Notes: generated by a model from the letters alone, not told the origin. Positions 36,065-45,289 are shown, numbered from the stretch's first letter. The stretch: 64,000 bases of DNA from Rhodobacteraceae bacterium Alg231-30 (GCA_900143615.1 FREU01000003.1:62001-126000), one strand, 5' to 3'. Made by a program: numbers and translations.

Positions 36065-37204
36065 TTAAGCGGCGATTATCTGACGGGCAATGATCAGGCG
36101 CATGATTTCATTGGTGCCTTCTAGGATCTGATGCACCCGCAAATCGCGCACGATTTTCTCGATGCCGTAATCTGCCAGATAGCCGTAGCCGCCATGCAGT
36201 TGCAGACAGCCGTTGGCGACCTCAAAGGACACATCGGTCACCATCAACTTGGCCATGGCGCAGAACTTGCTCGCGTCATGATCGCCATTGTCCAGCTTCC
36301 AGGCCGCTTGGCGCAGGAAGGTACGGGAGGCCTGAAGCCTGGTTTCAAACTCGGCCAGCTTGAATTGCAGCGCCTGAAACTGGTTGATCGGTTTGCCAAA
36401 GGCTTTGCGCTCAGACATGTACTGCACGGTCAGATCCAGCGCCTTTTGTGCGCCGCCCAATGCCCCCGCCGAGATATTCAGACGCCCGCCGTCCAGTCCC
36501 GCCATGGCGTAGCTAAAGCCGCGGCCTTCTTCACCAATCAGATTGTCTGCAGGCACTTTGCAATCGTCAAACTGCACTTGTGAGGTCGGTTGCGCGAGCC
36601 AGCCCATCTTCTTTTCCAGCGCGCCAAAACTCAGCCCCTCGGCACCGTCCTCGACCACCACGGTGGAGATGCCTTTGGGGCCATCTTCGCCAGTGCGCAC
36701 CATGGTCACATAGGCATCCGAGTAAGAGCCGCCGGAGATAAACGCCTTAGTGCCGTTGAGCTCATAACCTTCGTTGGTTCGGGTCGCGCGGGTTTTAAGC
36801 GCGGCTGCGTCCGAGCCAGAGCCGGGTTCGGTCAGACAGTAAGAGAATACTTTGGACATTGAACACAGGTCCGGCAGCCATTTTTGTTTGGTTTCTTCGG
36901 AGCCGAATTTATCAATCATGCCGCCGCACATGTTGTGGATCGACAGGAATGACCCCACGGCGGGGCAGGACATGGCGAGGGCTTCAAACACCAGCGTTGC
37001 ATCAAGGCGCGACAGGCCAGAGCCGCCGTATTCTTCAGACACATAAATCCCGCCCAGACCCAGCTCGGCGATCTGCGGCCAGAGCTCTTTGGGAATGGTG
37101 CCTGCGGCTTCCCATTCTTGGGCAAATGGGGCGATGTTTTCTTCGGCAAAGCCCTTGGCCATGTCAAAGATCAGTGTTTGTTCCTCGGTCAACGCAAAGT
37201 CCAT
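36065..37204 (-). CDS. Acyl-CoA dehydrogenase, probably isobutyryl-CoA dehydrogenase
   Basis: FAD enzyme of 379 residues that oxidises a short acyl-CoA. Landmarks: FAEENIAPFAQEWE, YCLTEPGSGSDAAALKT (FAD/acyl site), CKVPADNLIGEEGRGF, LHGGYGYLADYGIEKI and HQILEGTNEIMR with the catalytic Glu. The context (HIBCH-type hydrolase then mmsB) makes isobutyryl-CoA dehydrogenase of valine catabolism the best guess; a broader short-chain enzyme is possible. First gene of the operon, GAGGGAGGAG before the ATG, and a TTTGCAAA-N4-TTTGCAAA element lies 76-95 bp upstream. Confidence 0.93.
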   Translation of the reverse strand: MDFALTEEQTLIFDMAKGFAEENIAPFAQEWEAAGTIPKELWPQIAELGLGGIYVSEEYGGSGLSRLDATLVFEALAMSCPAVGSFLSIHNMCGGMIDKFGSEETKQKWLPDLCSMSKVFSYCLTEPGSGSDAAALKTRATRTNEGYELNGTKAFISGGSYSDAYVTMVRTGEDGPKGISTVVVEDGAEGLSFGALEKKMGWLAQPTSQVQFDDCKVPADNLIGEEGRGFSYAMAGLDGGRLNISAGALGGAQKALDLTVQYMSERKAFGKPINQFQALQFKLAEFETRLQASRTFLRQAAWKLDNGDHDASKFCAMAKLMVTDVSFEVANGCLQLHGGYGYLADYGIEKIVRDLRVHQILEGTNEIMRLIIARQIIAA

Positions 37205-37279
37205 GTGGCTCCTCCCTCAAAGCGTAAATGAACACTCGTTTAATTCTACAAAACTTGCAACAATGTGTCAGTGCCAATT

Positions 37280-37299
37280 TTTGCAAAACGCTTTGCAAA
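37280..37299. promoter_or_regulatory. TTTGCAAA-N4-TTTGCAAA element (PccR/ScfR-type)
   Basis: Exact TTTGCAAA-ACGC-TTTGCAAA upstream of the acyl-CoA dehydrogenase operon. The same motif (TTTGCAAA-X4-TTTGCAAA) was described for PccR, the short-chain acyl-CoA regulator of propionyl-CoA assimilation in Rhodobacter. Valine yields propionyl-CoA, so the context fits. Binding is inference. Confidence 0.7.
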
Positions 37300-37300
37300 A

Positions 37301-38431
37301 TTACAGGTCCGCGTGGAATTCCTCGATCAGGTGTTTGACGACGGCGTGCAGGGCTTCCTCTTGGGTGTAGCCCGCGTGTAGCGCGTCGGAATAGACCGCG
37401 CGTTGATGGTCGGCGCTGGTGCCATTGGCGGTGATGGCAAGGGTGTTTTGCACCTCCGACAGACAGCTGAGCGCGGCACCGTCTTCTTCAACCAACTCGA
37501 TCAGCTCTTGAGCGAGAGTGTCAAAGGGCACAATGGCGCGCTGGCCCCAATCGATCAGTCCTTCGGAAATGCCATAGCGCTGTGCGCGCCAGCGGTTTTC
37601 CTGAATGAGGAAGGTATCATAAAGCCGCCAACGTTGGTTGGATTTGGCCAGCCGCCACAGCATCCGGCACAGGGTTTGGGTCAGGGCGGCGATGGTCAGC
37701 GTGGTTTCCAATCGCGGCGACACATCACAGATGCGGCTTTCGATGGTGGGAAAGCGCGACGAGGGCCGCAAGTCCCACCAGATTTTGGAGGCATCTTCCA
37801 TGACACCCACATGGGTCATGGCGTGCACCGAGCGTTCCCACGTGGACCAGCTGTCCATATGAGGTGGGAGGCCGGTGCGGGGCAGGTTGTCAAAAACGGT
37901 CAAGCGGTAACAGGCCAGCCCCGTGTCTTCGCCCATCCAAAATGGCGAGGAACAACTGAGCGCCAAGAGATGGGGTAAAAAATAGCGGAGCTGATTCATC
38001 AAATCGATGCGCTGGTCGGGGTTGTCGATGCCGACATGCACATGCTGGCCACAGATCAACATGCGCCGCACCACGCCACCGAGATCGTCACGCAGGGTGT
38101 TGTAGCGTTCTTTGTTGGTATGGTGCTGCGCGCGCCAGCTGGAAAACGGGTGGCAGGAGGCTGCTATGGGGGCGAGATTAAAGCGCGCGGCTTCGGCGGC
38201 AACGGTGCTGCGCAGCCGACGCAAGTCTTCGCGGGCTTCGCCGATGGTTTGGCAGGGGCGTGAGCCGATTTCGATCTGGCAGTTGAGGTATTCCGGCGCG
38301 ACTTGATTTTGCAAGCGGGCGGCGCAGGCTTGCATCATCTCCTCTGGTACTGCCGCCAGCTCAAGGCTGTCGCGATCCACCAGCAGGTATTCTTCCTCAA
38401 CGCCAATTGTGAAGTCTGGTTCTTTGACCAC
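37301..38431 (-). CDS. Carboxylate-amine ligase (YbdK / glutamate-cysteine ligase type 2)
   Basis: ATP-dependent peptide-ligase-like enzyme of the GCS2 family, 376 residues. The N-terminal metal/glutamate motif is [13 protein letters not shown]; further family landmarks are [26 protein letters not shown] and [15 protein letters not shown]. YbdK has weak glutamate-cysteine ligase activity in E. coli, but the true substrate is uncertain. Its 3' end lies right at the regulatory element of the next gene. No partner gene is evident. Confidence 0.9.
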   Translation of the reverse strand: MVKEPDFTIGVEEEYLLVDRDSLELAAVPEEMMQACAARLQNQVAPEYLNCQIEIGSRPCQTIGEAREDLRRLRSTVAAEAARFNLAPIAASCHPFSSWRAQHHTNKERYNTLRDDLGGVVRRMLICGQHVHVGIDNPDQRIDLMNQLRYFLPHLLALSCSSPFWMGEDTGLACYRLTVFDNLPRTGLPPHMDSWSTWERSVHAMTHVGVMEDASKIWWDLRPSSRFPTIESRICDVSPRLETTLTIAALTQTLCRMLWRLAKSNQRWRLYDTFLIQENRWRAQRYGISEGLIDWGQRAIVPFDTLAQELIELVEEDGAALSCLSEVQNTLAITANGTSADHQRAVYSDALHAGYTQEEALHAVVKHLIEEFHADL

Positions 38432-38519
38432 GCATGCCTCCCTCGTTTTTTAGGAGTTCAGCATGGTTGGACGGGCTCTGACAAGAGCCGGAACAGAGCT
38501 TGGGTGGTCTCGGTTGGGA

Positions 38520-38939
38520 TTAGTGTGCGGTGGCCAGCATTTTCTCGAAGGATTGGAAGGGAAGCCCTAGGACATTTAGGGATTCGGCCTCATCCTCAAT
38601 CACAATAGGAACAACCGAAGGAAATGGCTCCCAAGCTTGCATGGCGATTTGGGCGATGCTTTGGCTCACCTTGGTCGGGGCATAATAGACAATGAGCGTC
38701 TCAGCCCCTTTGCCCATAAAAGCGTCTGCCTTTTGGGCCTGAAATTTGAGAAGCTGAACAAAGTCCTGATCCCAACCGGTGATTCCAGACAAATCAATCA
38801 GCTGTTTTTGACCCGGCGCGCAATCGGGGTGGGCGGCGTAGTCTCCAAAAACGCGTGATGCGTCGCTAAGTATGGCATGGCCGGTGTATTTGACAAATAC
38901 GACCCCTTGGGATTTCAAAATGCGGAATGTAACGGCCAT
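38520..38939 (-). CDS. Hypothetical protein, STAS-like fold suspected
   Basis: A 139-residue protein of alternating strands and helices: FRILKSQGVVFVKYTGHAIL, KQLIDLSGITGWDQDF, and AETLIVYYAPTKVSQSIAQI. The pattern (strand-strand, D-L-S loop, helices) recalls SpoIIAA/STAS-like proteins common in Rhodobacteraceae, but I cannot prove this from sequence alone. No catalytic residues stand out. It lies between mmsA and ybdK on the same strand; a terminator separates it from mmsA. Confidence 0.6.
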   Translation of the reverse strand: MAVTFRILKSQGVVFVKYTGHAILSDASRVFGDYAAHPDCAPGQKQLIDLSGITGWDQDFVQLLKFQAQKADAFMGKGAETLIVYYAPTKVSQSIAQIAMQAWEPFPSVVPIVIEDEAESLNVLGLPFQSFEKMLATAH

Positions 38940-38962
38940 AGCTAGATTCCCGTATTAGGAAA

Positions 38963-38990
38963 GAAAAAGGCGACCCGAAGGCCGCCTTTT
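38963..38990 (-). terminator. Terminator after mmsA
   Basis: 8-bp stem AAAAGGCG (38965-38972) / CGCCTTTT (38983-38990); on the minus strand it continues into TCTTTCC. It is 23 nt after the mmsA stop. Confidence 0.8.
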
Positions 38991-39013
38991 GAAACCACAT
39001 TTAAGAAAACTTA

Positions 39014-40513
39014 TCAATCCATTGGTTTGAAATTGAACTCACCACCTTCGCGAATGCCTGAGGGCCAGCGCGATGTGACGGTTTTTGTGCGTGTGTAGAA
39101 TTTGAACGCATCGGGCCCGTGTTGGTTTAGATCGCCAAACACTGATTTTTTCCACCCGCCAAAGGTGTGATAGGCCAGCGGCACAGGGATTGGTACGTTG
39201 ATGCCAACCATGCCGATGTTGATGCGATTGGCAAAGTCACGCGCAGTGTCGCCATCGCGGGTATAGATCGCGGTGCCGTTGCCGTATTCATGGTCCATCG
39301 CCAGCTTCAGCGCTTCTTCATAAGAGCCTGCGCGCACGGTGGACAGAACGGGGCCAAAGATTTCTTGTTTGTAGATGTCCATGTCAGGTGTGACACGGTC
39401 AAACAGATGCGGGCCAACAAAGAAGCCATCCTCATAGCCTTGCAGCGCGAAGTCACGGCCATCAACCACCAGTTCAGCACCTTGATCGACGCCGGTTTGC
39501 ACCAGTCGCAGGATGTTTTCTTGCGCCGCCTTGGTCACAACCGGACCGTAGTCAACATCGTCACCTGCGGTGAAGGGGCCAACTTTGAGCTTTTCAATAC
39601 GCGGCACCAGCTTTTCGATCAAGCGGTCTGCGGTTTCTTCACCAACTGGAACAGCCACCGAGATCGCCATGCAGCGCTCGCCTGCTGCACCATATCCAGC
39701 ACCCACAAGCGCGTCGGCGGCTTGGTCCAGATCGGCGTCGGGCATGATGATCATGTGGTTTTTGGCACCACCGAAGCACTGAACCCGCTTACCTTGGGCG
39801 CAACCTGTGCCGTAGATATATTCAGCGATTGGGGTTGAGCCCACAAAGCCAACTGATTGGATCGTGTCATCATAGAGGATCGCATCTACGGCTTCTTTGT
39901 CGCCGTTCACAACCTGAATGATTCCTTTGGGCAGGCCTGCTTCTTCCAGCAGTTCCGCCAGCATCAAAGGCACGGATGGGTCACGCTCGGATGGTTTCAG
40001 GATAAAGGCGTTGCCGCAGGCAATCGCAGGCGCAAACATCCACATGGGGATCATTGCAGGGAAGTTAAACGGCGTGATGCCTGCGGTAACACCCAGCGCT
40101 TGGCGCATAGAATACATGTCGATGCCTGGACCGGCGGCGTCGGTGAATTCACCTTTGAGCATCTGTGGCGCGCCGATGCAGTACTCGGCAACTTCCAAAC
40201 CACGTTGAACGTCGCCTTTGGCGTCGGGTACGGTTTTGCCGTGCTCGGAGCTGAGCGCTTCGGCCAGTTTCTGCATGTCGCGGTTCAGCAGGTCGACGAA
40301 TTTCATCAACACACGGGCGCGGCGCTGTGGGTTGGTGGCAGCCCAAGCGGGCTGAGCGGCTGCTGCTGCGGCAACTGCAATGTCCATCTCGGCTTTGTTG
40401 GCCAGCGGCACTTTGGCCTGAACTTCGCCTGTGGCAGGGTTGTACACGTCGGCGAAACGGCCGGATGTGCCTTTGACGTGTTCGCCGTTGATATAGTGGG
40501 TCAGCTCTTGCAT
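39014..40513 (-). CDS. mmsA: CoA-acylating methylmalonate-semialdehyde dehydrogenase
   Basis: Oxidative decarboxylation of methylmalonate semialdehyde to propionyl-CoA (also malonate semialdehyde to acetyl-CoA). The 499-residue aldehyde dehydrogenase has FNFPAMIPMWMFAPAIACGN, GSTPIAEYIYGTGC, GAKNHMIIMPDADLDQ, the catalytic Cys in GERCMAISV, and TRTKTVTSRWP at the C terminus, all typical of MmsA. It is divergent from a LysR gene with a related TTTGCAAA element between them, and its terminator follows. It works with mmsB 4 kb away. Confidence 0.97.
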   Translation of the reverse strand: MQELTHYINGEHVKGTSGRFADVYNPATGEVQAKVPLANKAEMDIAVAAAAAAQPAWAATNPQRRARVLMKFVDLLNRDMQKLAEALSSEHGKTVPDAKGDVQRGLEVAEYCIGAPQMLKGEFTDAAGPGIDMYSMRQALGVTAGITPFNFPAMIPMWMFAPAIACGNAFILKPSERDPSVPLMLAELLEEAGLPKGIIQVVNGDKEAVDAILYDDTIQSVGFVGSTPIAEYIYGTGCAQGKRVQCFGGAKNHMIIMPDADLDQAADALVGAGYGAAGERCMAISVAVPVGEETADRLIEKLVPRIEKLKVGPFTAGDDVDYGPVVTKAAQENILRLVQTGVDQGAELVVDGRDFALQGYEDGFFVGPHLFDRVTPDMDIYKQEIFGPVLSTVRAGSYEEALKLAMDHEYGNGTAIYTRDGDTARDFANRINIGMVGINVPIPVPLAYHTFGGWKKSVFGDLNQHGPDAFKFYTRTKTVTSRWPSGIREGGEFNFKPMD

Positions 40514-40577
40514 GAGATACTCCGATCAGAATTTCCTGTAGAATAGACTTGCAAAAATTACCTGAAAAGAGGCAAGA

Positions 40578-40597
40578 TTTCAAAACAGCTTTGCAAA
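40578..40597. promoter_or_regulatory. Degenerate TTTGCAAA-N4-TTTGCAAA element at mmsA/lysR
   Basis: TTTCAAAA-CAGC-TTTGCAAA (two mismatches to the element at 37280-37299), with a further TTGCAAAAA at 40550-40558. It lies between divergent mmsA and lysR, near both starts. Confidence 0.5.
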
Positions 40598-40613
40598 ATT
40601 TCAGGAGTCAGGC

Positions 40614-41510
40614 ATGAGCCCACAGTGGGATGATTTACGTGTATTTTTGGCCGTGGCGCGCGAGGAGAGCCTGTCGGCGGCAGGACGTCGGCTAAATATC
40701 GATCCTGCAACAGTCGGGCGGCGGGTGGCGCGGCTGGAAACGTCATTTGAAACACCTCTGTTTGTGAAATCGCCAACAGGCTATGCGCTGACCGATGCGG
40801 GACAGCGGTTGATGAGTCACGCGTCGCGCATGGAATATTCTCTGCAGGAAGCTTCGGAAGATATGGTGGGGCAGACCGCCGGGCTTTCAGGGCAAATTCG
40901 CATTGGTGCGCCAGATGGGGCGGCAAATTACCTTTTACCGCAAGTTTGCGCCAAAATTTCGCGAGAAAACCCTGATTTGGAAATCCAGATCGTTGCGCTT
41001 CCACGTGTGGTCAGCCTGTCACGGCGGGAGGCGGATTTGGTTGTGGCTGTCAGCGCGCCAACCGCTGGACGGCTGACAGTCCAGAAAATTGCCGACTATA
41101 AGCTGCATTTGGCGGCGTCGCGTCGCTATTTGCGACGCAACCCGAAAATCGACTCTGTGGAGGATCTCGCGGCCCATTCCGTGGTGGGGTACATTCCAGA
41201 TATGATTTTTGACAAAGAATTGGACTATCTTAGCGAGATTGGATTGGACCGAGTTAAGCTGGCCTCCAATTCGGCGTCGGTACAGTTTAATTGGGTCAGA
41301 AGTGGCAGTGGGGTTGGTATTGTGCATGATTTTGCAATTCCTTCTGCGCGAGGGATCGAAAAATTGCTTCCCGACCAAGTGTCTTTAACGCGCAGCTTTT
41401 ATCTCGTTAGACACGCCGATGACCGCCGGCTTGAGCGGATGAACCGCTTTGCAGAAGCCCTGTGCGATGGATTGCGTGAAGAAGTAGCGCGGCTTGAAGC
41501 GGCAACTTGA
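40614..41510 (+). CDS. LysR-family transcriptional regulator
   Basis: The 298-residue protein has an N-terminal winged HTH (about 1-60, FLAVAREESLSAAGRRL, RRVARLETSFETPLFVKSPT) and a C-terminal effector domain (about 90-290). The HTH resembles the group acting near aldehyde/carboxylate catabolism, and the gene is divergent from mmsA across 100 bp, so control of mmsA is likely. The effector is unknown. ATG 40614 has CAGGAGT upstream. A CBS gene follows after 59 nt. Confidence 0.9.
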   Translation: MSPQWDDLRVFLAVAREESLSAAGRRLNIDPATVGRRVARLETSFETPLFVKSPTGYALTDAGQRLMSHASRMEYSLQEASEDMVGQTAGLSGQIRIGAPDGAANYLLPQVCAKISRENPDLEIQIVALPRVVSLSRREADLVVAVSAPTAGRLTVQKIADYKLHLAASRRYLRRNPKIDSVEDLAAHSVVGYIPDMIFDKELDYLSEIGLDRVKLASNSASVQFNWVRSGSGVGIVHDFAIPSARGIEKLLPDQVSLTRSFYLVRHADDRRLERMNRFAEALCDGLREEVARLEAAT

Positions 41511-41569
41511 CAAGACCGATTATTGCGGCGACGCTTGAACTTAGGGAATATTATTACAGGAGATTTGAC

Positions 41570-42004
41570 ATGCTTGTTCACCAGATCCTAAAATCGAAAG
41601 GCTCCGAGGGCGTTTTGACGGTCAAACCGGGGACACTGGTGTCAGAAGCGGCGAAAATTCTGGCGGAAAAAGGCATTGGGACAGTGATCGTCTCCGAGGA
41701 CGGGCAATCGCCCGCCGGCATCCTGTCGGAACGCGATATTGTGCGCGAGTTAGCGCGGACTGGCGTCGGCTGTATGGCGGAGCGCGTTGATGCCTATATG
41801 ACCGTGAAACTGGTGACGTGCGAGCGCGACGATGATGCGGTTCAAGTCCTTGAAAAGATGACCAAAGGGCGGTTTCGCCATATGCCGGTCATGGAAGGGG
41901 ACACGCTTGTCGGTCTGATTTCACTGGGCGATGCGGTTAAGGCGAGATTGTCGGAACTGGCGATGGAAAAAGACGCGCTGGAAGGCATGATCATGGGGCA
42001 CTGA
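41570..42004 (+). CDS. CBS-domain protein
   Basis: The 144-residue protein consists of a pair of CBS motifs (about 15-70 and 80-135): GTLVSEAAKILAEKGIGTVI, GILSERDIVREL, ERDDDAVQVLEKMTKGRFRH and GLISLGDAVKARL. Such modules bind adenosine nucleotides and tune partner proteins. No effector domain is attached. ATG 41570 has CAGGAG upstream; the ORF runs back to 41507 without a good site. Confidence 0.9.
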   Translation: MLVHQILKSKGSEGVLTVKPGTLVSEAAKILAEKGIGTVIVSEDGQSPAGILSERDIVRELARTGVGCMAERVDAYMTVKLVTCERDDDAVQVLEKMTKGRFRHMPVMEGDTLVGLISLGDAVKARLSELAMEKDALEGMIMGH

Positions 42005-42136
42005 TGCCTTGGGGTGAAAAAGGTCCGTGGGATGTGACGCAACGACGCCCCGCAGAAATACCCATGCGGCAAAGTCTCTCTTGAAAAGTCGTGCGCAATA
42101 ATGTTGCGTGGCACCAAGGGAACTATGGAGGCTGTC

Positions 42137-42676
42137 ATGCGGACTGCACTTTATCCAGGCACATTTGATCCTATCACATTGGGACATATTGATATTATTC
42201 GCCGCGCGTCTGTGTTGGTGGACCGATTGGTGATTGGCGTTGCGATCAATCGGGACAAAGGTCCGATGTTTTCGCTGGAGGAGCGTGTGGCGATGATTGA
42301 AGCCGAGTGCATGCGGCTTCAGCAGGAAACGGGCACGGAAATCATTGTGCATCCGTTTGAGAATCTGCTGATCGACTGTGCGCATGATGTCGGCGCGCAA
42401 ATCATTGTGCGTGGTTTGCGTGCTGTCACAGATTTTGAGTATGAATATCAGATGGTTGGTATGAACCGTGCGTTGGATGACAGTATCGAGACTGTGTTCT
42501 TGATGGCTGAGCTGCAGCATCAGGCGATAGCCTCAAAGCTGGTGAAGGAAATCGCGCGATTGGATGGGGACGTGTCCAAGTTTGTCACACCTGCGGTGAA
42601 TGACGCGTTGTTGGAGAGATTGGGTAAGGCGTCATTGGCGGTGAAGGCACCGCTTGGTGCAGCTGAGGCGCAGTAA
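42137..42676 (+). CDS. coaD: Pantetheine-phosphate adenylyltransferase
   Basis: Transfers AMP from ATP to 4'-phosphopantetheine, the penultimate step of CoA synthesis. The 179-residue nucleotidyltransferase has YPGTFDPITLGHIDII with the HxGH motif, IVRGLRAVTDFEYEYQM, FLMAELQHQAIASKLVKEI and a tail longer than the roughly 160-residue norm. Start ATG 42137 follows GGAGG. It probably has its own promoter; the 132-bp gap upstream holds a small CGCAA/TTGCG hairpin. Confidence 0.96.
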   Translation: MRTALYPGTFDPITLGHIDIIRRASVLVDRLVIGVAINRDKGPMFSLEERVAMIEAECMRLQQETGTEIIVHPFENLLIDCAHDVGAQIIVRGLRAVTDFEYEYQMVGMNRALDDSIETVFLMAELQHQAIASKLVKEIARLDGDVSKFVTPAVNDALLERLGKASLAVKAPLGAAEAQ

Positions 42677-42706
42677 GTATTTTTGCAGAGAAGAATCCGG
42701 GGGCGG

Positions 42707-42735
42707 GCGCGTATTTTTCACGCGCGCATTTTCTA
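42707..42735 (+). terminator. Weak terminator after coaD
   Basis: GCGCGT (42707-42712) / ACGCGC (42720-42725) stem with ATTTTTC loop, then GCATTTTC. A short stem, so only tentative. Confidence 0.4.
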
Positions 42736-42813
42736 TGTGGCGTGTTTTCCTCTGGTCAGCTTGGTGTCCTCGGTGCAGTCTGGGGATGAGCGGACGGGAC
42801 GGATGAGGCGACT

Positions 42814-43785
42814 ATGAGTGGATTGTTGGCGCTACTGGATGATGTAGCGGGAATTGCCAAGATTGCGGCGGCGTCAATCGATGATGTTGCCAGTCAGGCG
42901 GCTAAGGCTGGTGCCAAGGCTGCTGGGGCTGTGATTGATGATGCGGCGGTGACGCCAAAATATGTACAGGGGTTTCGTGCTGAGCGCGAATTGCCGATCA
43001 TCTGGAGAATTGCGCGCGGCTCTATTCGCAATAAGATGTTGATTTTATTGCCTGCGGCTTTGTTGTTGTCGAACTTTGCGCCGTGGTTGATTTCACCGCT
43101 CCTGATGCTGGGTGGGGCCTATTTGTGTTTTGAGGGGGCTGAAAAGATTTGGCACACATTGGTGCCGCATGATGACCACAAGGCTCACAAAGCCGAGGCA
43201 CCTGTGGATGCGGCAATTTTGGAAGAGCAGAAGGCGCAAGGTGCGATCAAAACCGATTTTATTCTATCCGCGGAAATTATGACCATCATCCTGTCAGGCA
43301 TTCCGCAGAGCAATTTCTGGATGGAGGCTTCCACTTTGGCGGTGGCCGGCATTGGGATCACCGTTGCGGTCTACGGATCGGTTGCGTTGATTGTGAAGGC
43401 GGATGATTTTGGTCTGATGCTCTATGCCAAGGGTCGACTGCGCGCGACGCGCGCCTTTGGGCGCTGGTTGGTGCGCGCGATGCCCGGGTTCATGAAGCTT
43501 TTGACCATCGTCGGCACGGCCGCAATGCTCTGGGTTGGTGGATCAATTGTGATCCACGGTATGGAAGTATTGGGCTATGGCTGGCTTGGGCATCACATCC
43601 ATGACTGGGCTTATGCGGTGGGGCATGCGGTGCCGGAGGCATGGACCGGCTTTGTGGAATGGTGCGCCAAGGCGACGATGGATGGGGTGTTTGGTGTGGC
43701 TTTGGGATTGGTGTTGATCCCCGTGGCAACCAAGGTCATTGCCCCGTTGATTGGGATGTTTCAGAAAGAGAAAGCAGTAAATTGA
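42814..43785 (+). CDS. DUF808 membrane protein
   Basis: The 323-residue protein opens with LLALLDDVAGIAKIAAASID and DVASQAAKAGAKAAGAVIDD, the DUF808 N terminus, followed by several membrane helices. Family landmarks are VTPKYVQGFRAERELPIIWR, GGAYLCFEGAEKIWH, DFILSAEIMTIIL and GSVALIVKADDFGLML. Inner-membrane, function unknown (E. coli YedI type). It starts 137 nt after coaD. Confidence 0.92.
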   Translation: MSGLLALLDDVAGIAKIAAASIDDVASQAAKAGAKAAGAVIDDAAVTPKYVQGFRAERELPIIWRIARGSIRNKMLILLPAALLLSNFAPWLISPLLMLGGAYLCFEGAEKIWHTLVPHDDHKAHKAEAPVDAAILEEQKAQGAIKTDFILSAEIMTIILSGIPQSNFWMEASTLAVAGIGITVAVYGSVALIVKADDFGLMLYAKGRLRATRAFGRWLVRAMPGFMKLLTIVGTAAMLWVGGSIVIHGMEVLGYGWLGHHIHDWAYAVGHAVPEAWTGFVEWCAKATMDGVFGVALGLVLIPVATKVIAPLIGMFQKEKAVN

Positions 43786-43839
43786 ATACGATGTTGTTCA
43801 GAGTTTGCCCTGTTTTGTCGTGAGTGATTGGATAATTGC

Positions 43840-44307
43840 ATGGAAATTTTTTTGGCACGGCTAAAAGCTGGGATTGTTCTTTGTTTCGCAAGCAGCCTTT
43901 TAAGCGGATGTGAAATTCCGGTCATGATGGCTGCGAATGCGAATGATGCCGAAATGACTGGCGCGGCTGAGATCACTTTTCCTGCAATGGTCTTGATCCG
44001 CGTGCAGGGGGAGGAAGATGAACTGCTCCCGGGCAAAATGCGTGGCTATGTAAATGGAAATGCAAAATTCGAGTTGGTCGGGCCAACATATGGTGCCTGC
44101 TTTGGTGAATTCATAAAGCGTACCGAGCTGGTGACGATGTCTTGTGAAAATGGTGCCGAAATTCGCCAATTCGTGGATGCCGGAAAACAAAGAATGTCCG
44201 GTGTCAATGTCACGAGAGTCACCGAAGAGGACTTTGGTTATGAAGTCGCGTTCGGGTGGGGCAATGACGCCAATGAAGCCGCGGTCAGAGCCGCTTTGAA
44301 AAAGTGA
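43840..44307 (+). CDS. Putative lipoprotein, unknown
   Basis: The 155-residue protein starts with a lipoprotein signal (GIVLCFASSLLSGCEIPVMM; lipobox LLSGC). The mature part has ITFPAMVLIRVQGEEDELLPG, GKMRGYVNG and a C-terminal VAFGWGNDANEAAVRAALKK. ATG 43840 is preferred over TTG 43828. I do not know the family. Convergent with the acyltransferase across a strong terminator. Confidence 0.7.
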   Translation: MEIFLARLKAGIVLCFASSLLSGCEIPVMMAANANDAEMTGAAEITFPAMVLIRVQGEEDELLPGKMRGYVNGNAKFELVGPTYGACFGEFIKRTELVTMSCENGAEIRQFVDAGKQRMSGVNVTRVTEEDFGYEVAFGWGNDANEAAVRAALKK

Positions 44308-44310
44308 TAA

Positions 44311-44342
44311 GTCTCTGTCAAAAGGTGTTTTTTGACAGAGAC
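44311..44342. terminator. Convergent terminator
   Basis: 13-bp perfect stem GTCTCTGTCAAAA (44311-44323) / TTTTGACAGAGAC (44330-44342), GGTGTT loop, between the lipoprotein and plsC genes. Confidence 0.8.
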
Positions 44343-44370
44343 GTATAAAGCTTGGCGGGCATCTCTGGGA

Positions 44371-45114
44371 TCACCATACCGTCGTCTCGCCGGTTGTCGA
44401 GTCGTAAGAGGTCGCCATGGCAGCGCGCAAACGGCCTATGGCTTGATCGGTTTCCTCATCAGGCGAGAATGTCATTTGATCCAGAACATCGATGTGAATT
44501 GTCCCCGCATGCGGGAAGACTTTGTCGCGTGGCAAAAGCTTGTCTGAGTAGGAGATGACAAACGGTCGGATGGCGCGGCCGGTGGATTGCGCGATCAGAA
44601 CCGCACCTGCTTTGAAAGGTGCAAGACCTTCCCCATGGGCACGGGTGCCTTCGACAAACAAGATGGGCGAGCGACGCGCGGGCATAGCGGAAACGGCTTC
44701 GGTTAACGAAGAAAGGGCGTCGCGGCCTTTGGAGCGGTCGATTTCCAGCAGCCCTGCACCATGAAATCCGCGATGCAGAAGAGCGGCATCAAAGAGCTCT
44801 TTCTTGGCCCCAAAAGTCACCCATTTTTCATGCGGGATAACGTGCAGCATCGAAAACCCATCCAGATGGCTGCGGTGGTTCACTGCGATGATAGAATTTT
44901 CGTCGGTACGAAGCGCTTCGCGCGCGGCAGCGCTGATCTCGACCTTGACGCTCAGCAACCAAAGCAGGCGCGAGCAGGAATTTGACACAATGCGCCAGAA
45001 CCAGCCGCGAAAGCCTGCACGTTTGCCACAAAACGTGGGCGCAAAGGCGATGAACAGAAAGATAAACGGGCCGGCAAGAACCAGCAAGATGCGCTTGGCA
45101 AGGATGAGCAACAT
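44371..45114 (-). CDS. 1-acyl-sn-glycerol-3-phosphate acyltransferase (PlsC-like)
   Basis: Membrane-bound acyltransferase, 247 residues, with an N-terminal hydrophobic helix (about 5-28). The four family blocks are present: NHRSHLD (HxxxxD), GLLEIDRSK, ILFVEGTRA and IRPFVISYSDK. It should acylate lysophosphatidate (or a related acceptor) in the inner membrane. ATG 45114 follows a poor ribosome site. Convergent terminator downstream. Confidence 0.92.
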   Translation of the reverse strand: MLLILAKRILLVLAGPFIFLFIAFAPTFCGKRAGFRGWFWRIVSNSCSRLLWLLSVKVEISAAAREALRTDENSIIAVNHRSHLDGFSMLHVIPHEKWVTFGAKKELFDAALLHRGFHGAGLLEIDRSKGRDALSSLTEAVSAMPARRSPILFVEGTRAHGEGLAPFKAGAVLIAQSTGRAIRPFVISYSDKLLPRDKVFPHAGTIHIDVLDQMTFSPDEETDQAIGRLRAAMATSYDSTTGETTVW

Positions 45115-45243
45115 GGTGGGGTCCTAAACAGGAGGGAGGATGCCTCCATAGTGGCGTTGCTTATGCAGATAGTGGCTTACGGAGCGTAAAGATAGGGGGG
45201 CGGAGCAAAAACACCTACAAGAATGGCGCAATTTCGCAGGTTA

Positions 45244-45270
45244 AAAAATGGGCCGGAGAATGTCCGGCCC
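45244..45270 (-). terminator. Terminator of the DUF1127 gene
   Basis: 8-bp stem GGGCCGGA (45250-45257) / TCCGGCCC (45263-45270), GAATG loop; on the minus strand followed by ATTTTTT. It lies 20 nt after the stop. Confidence 0.88.
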
Positions 45271-45289
45271 AGTTGGGAAGATGTCGATC

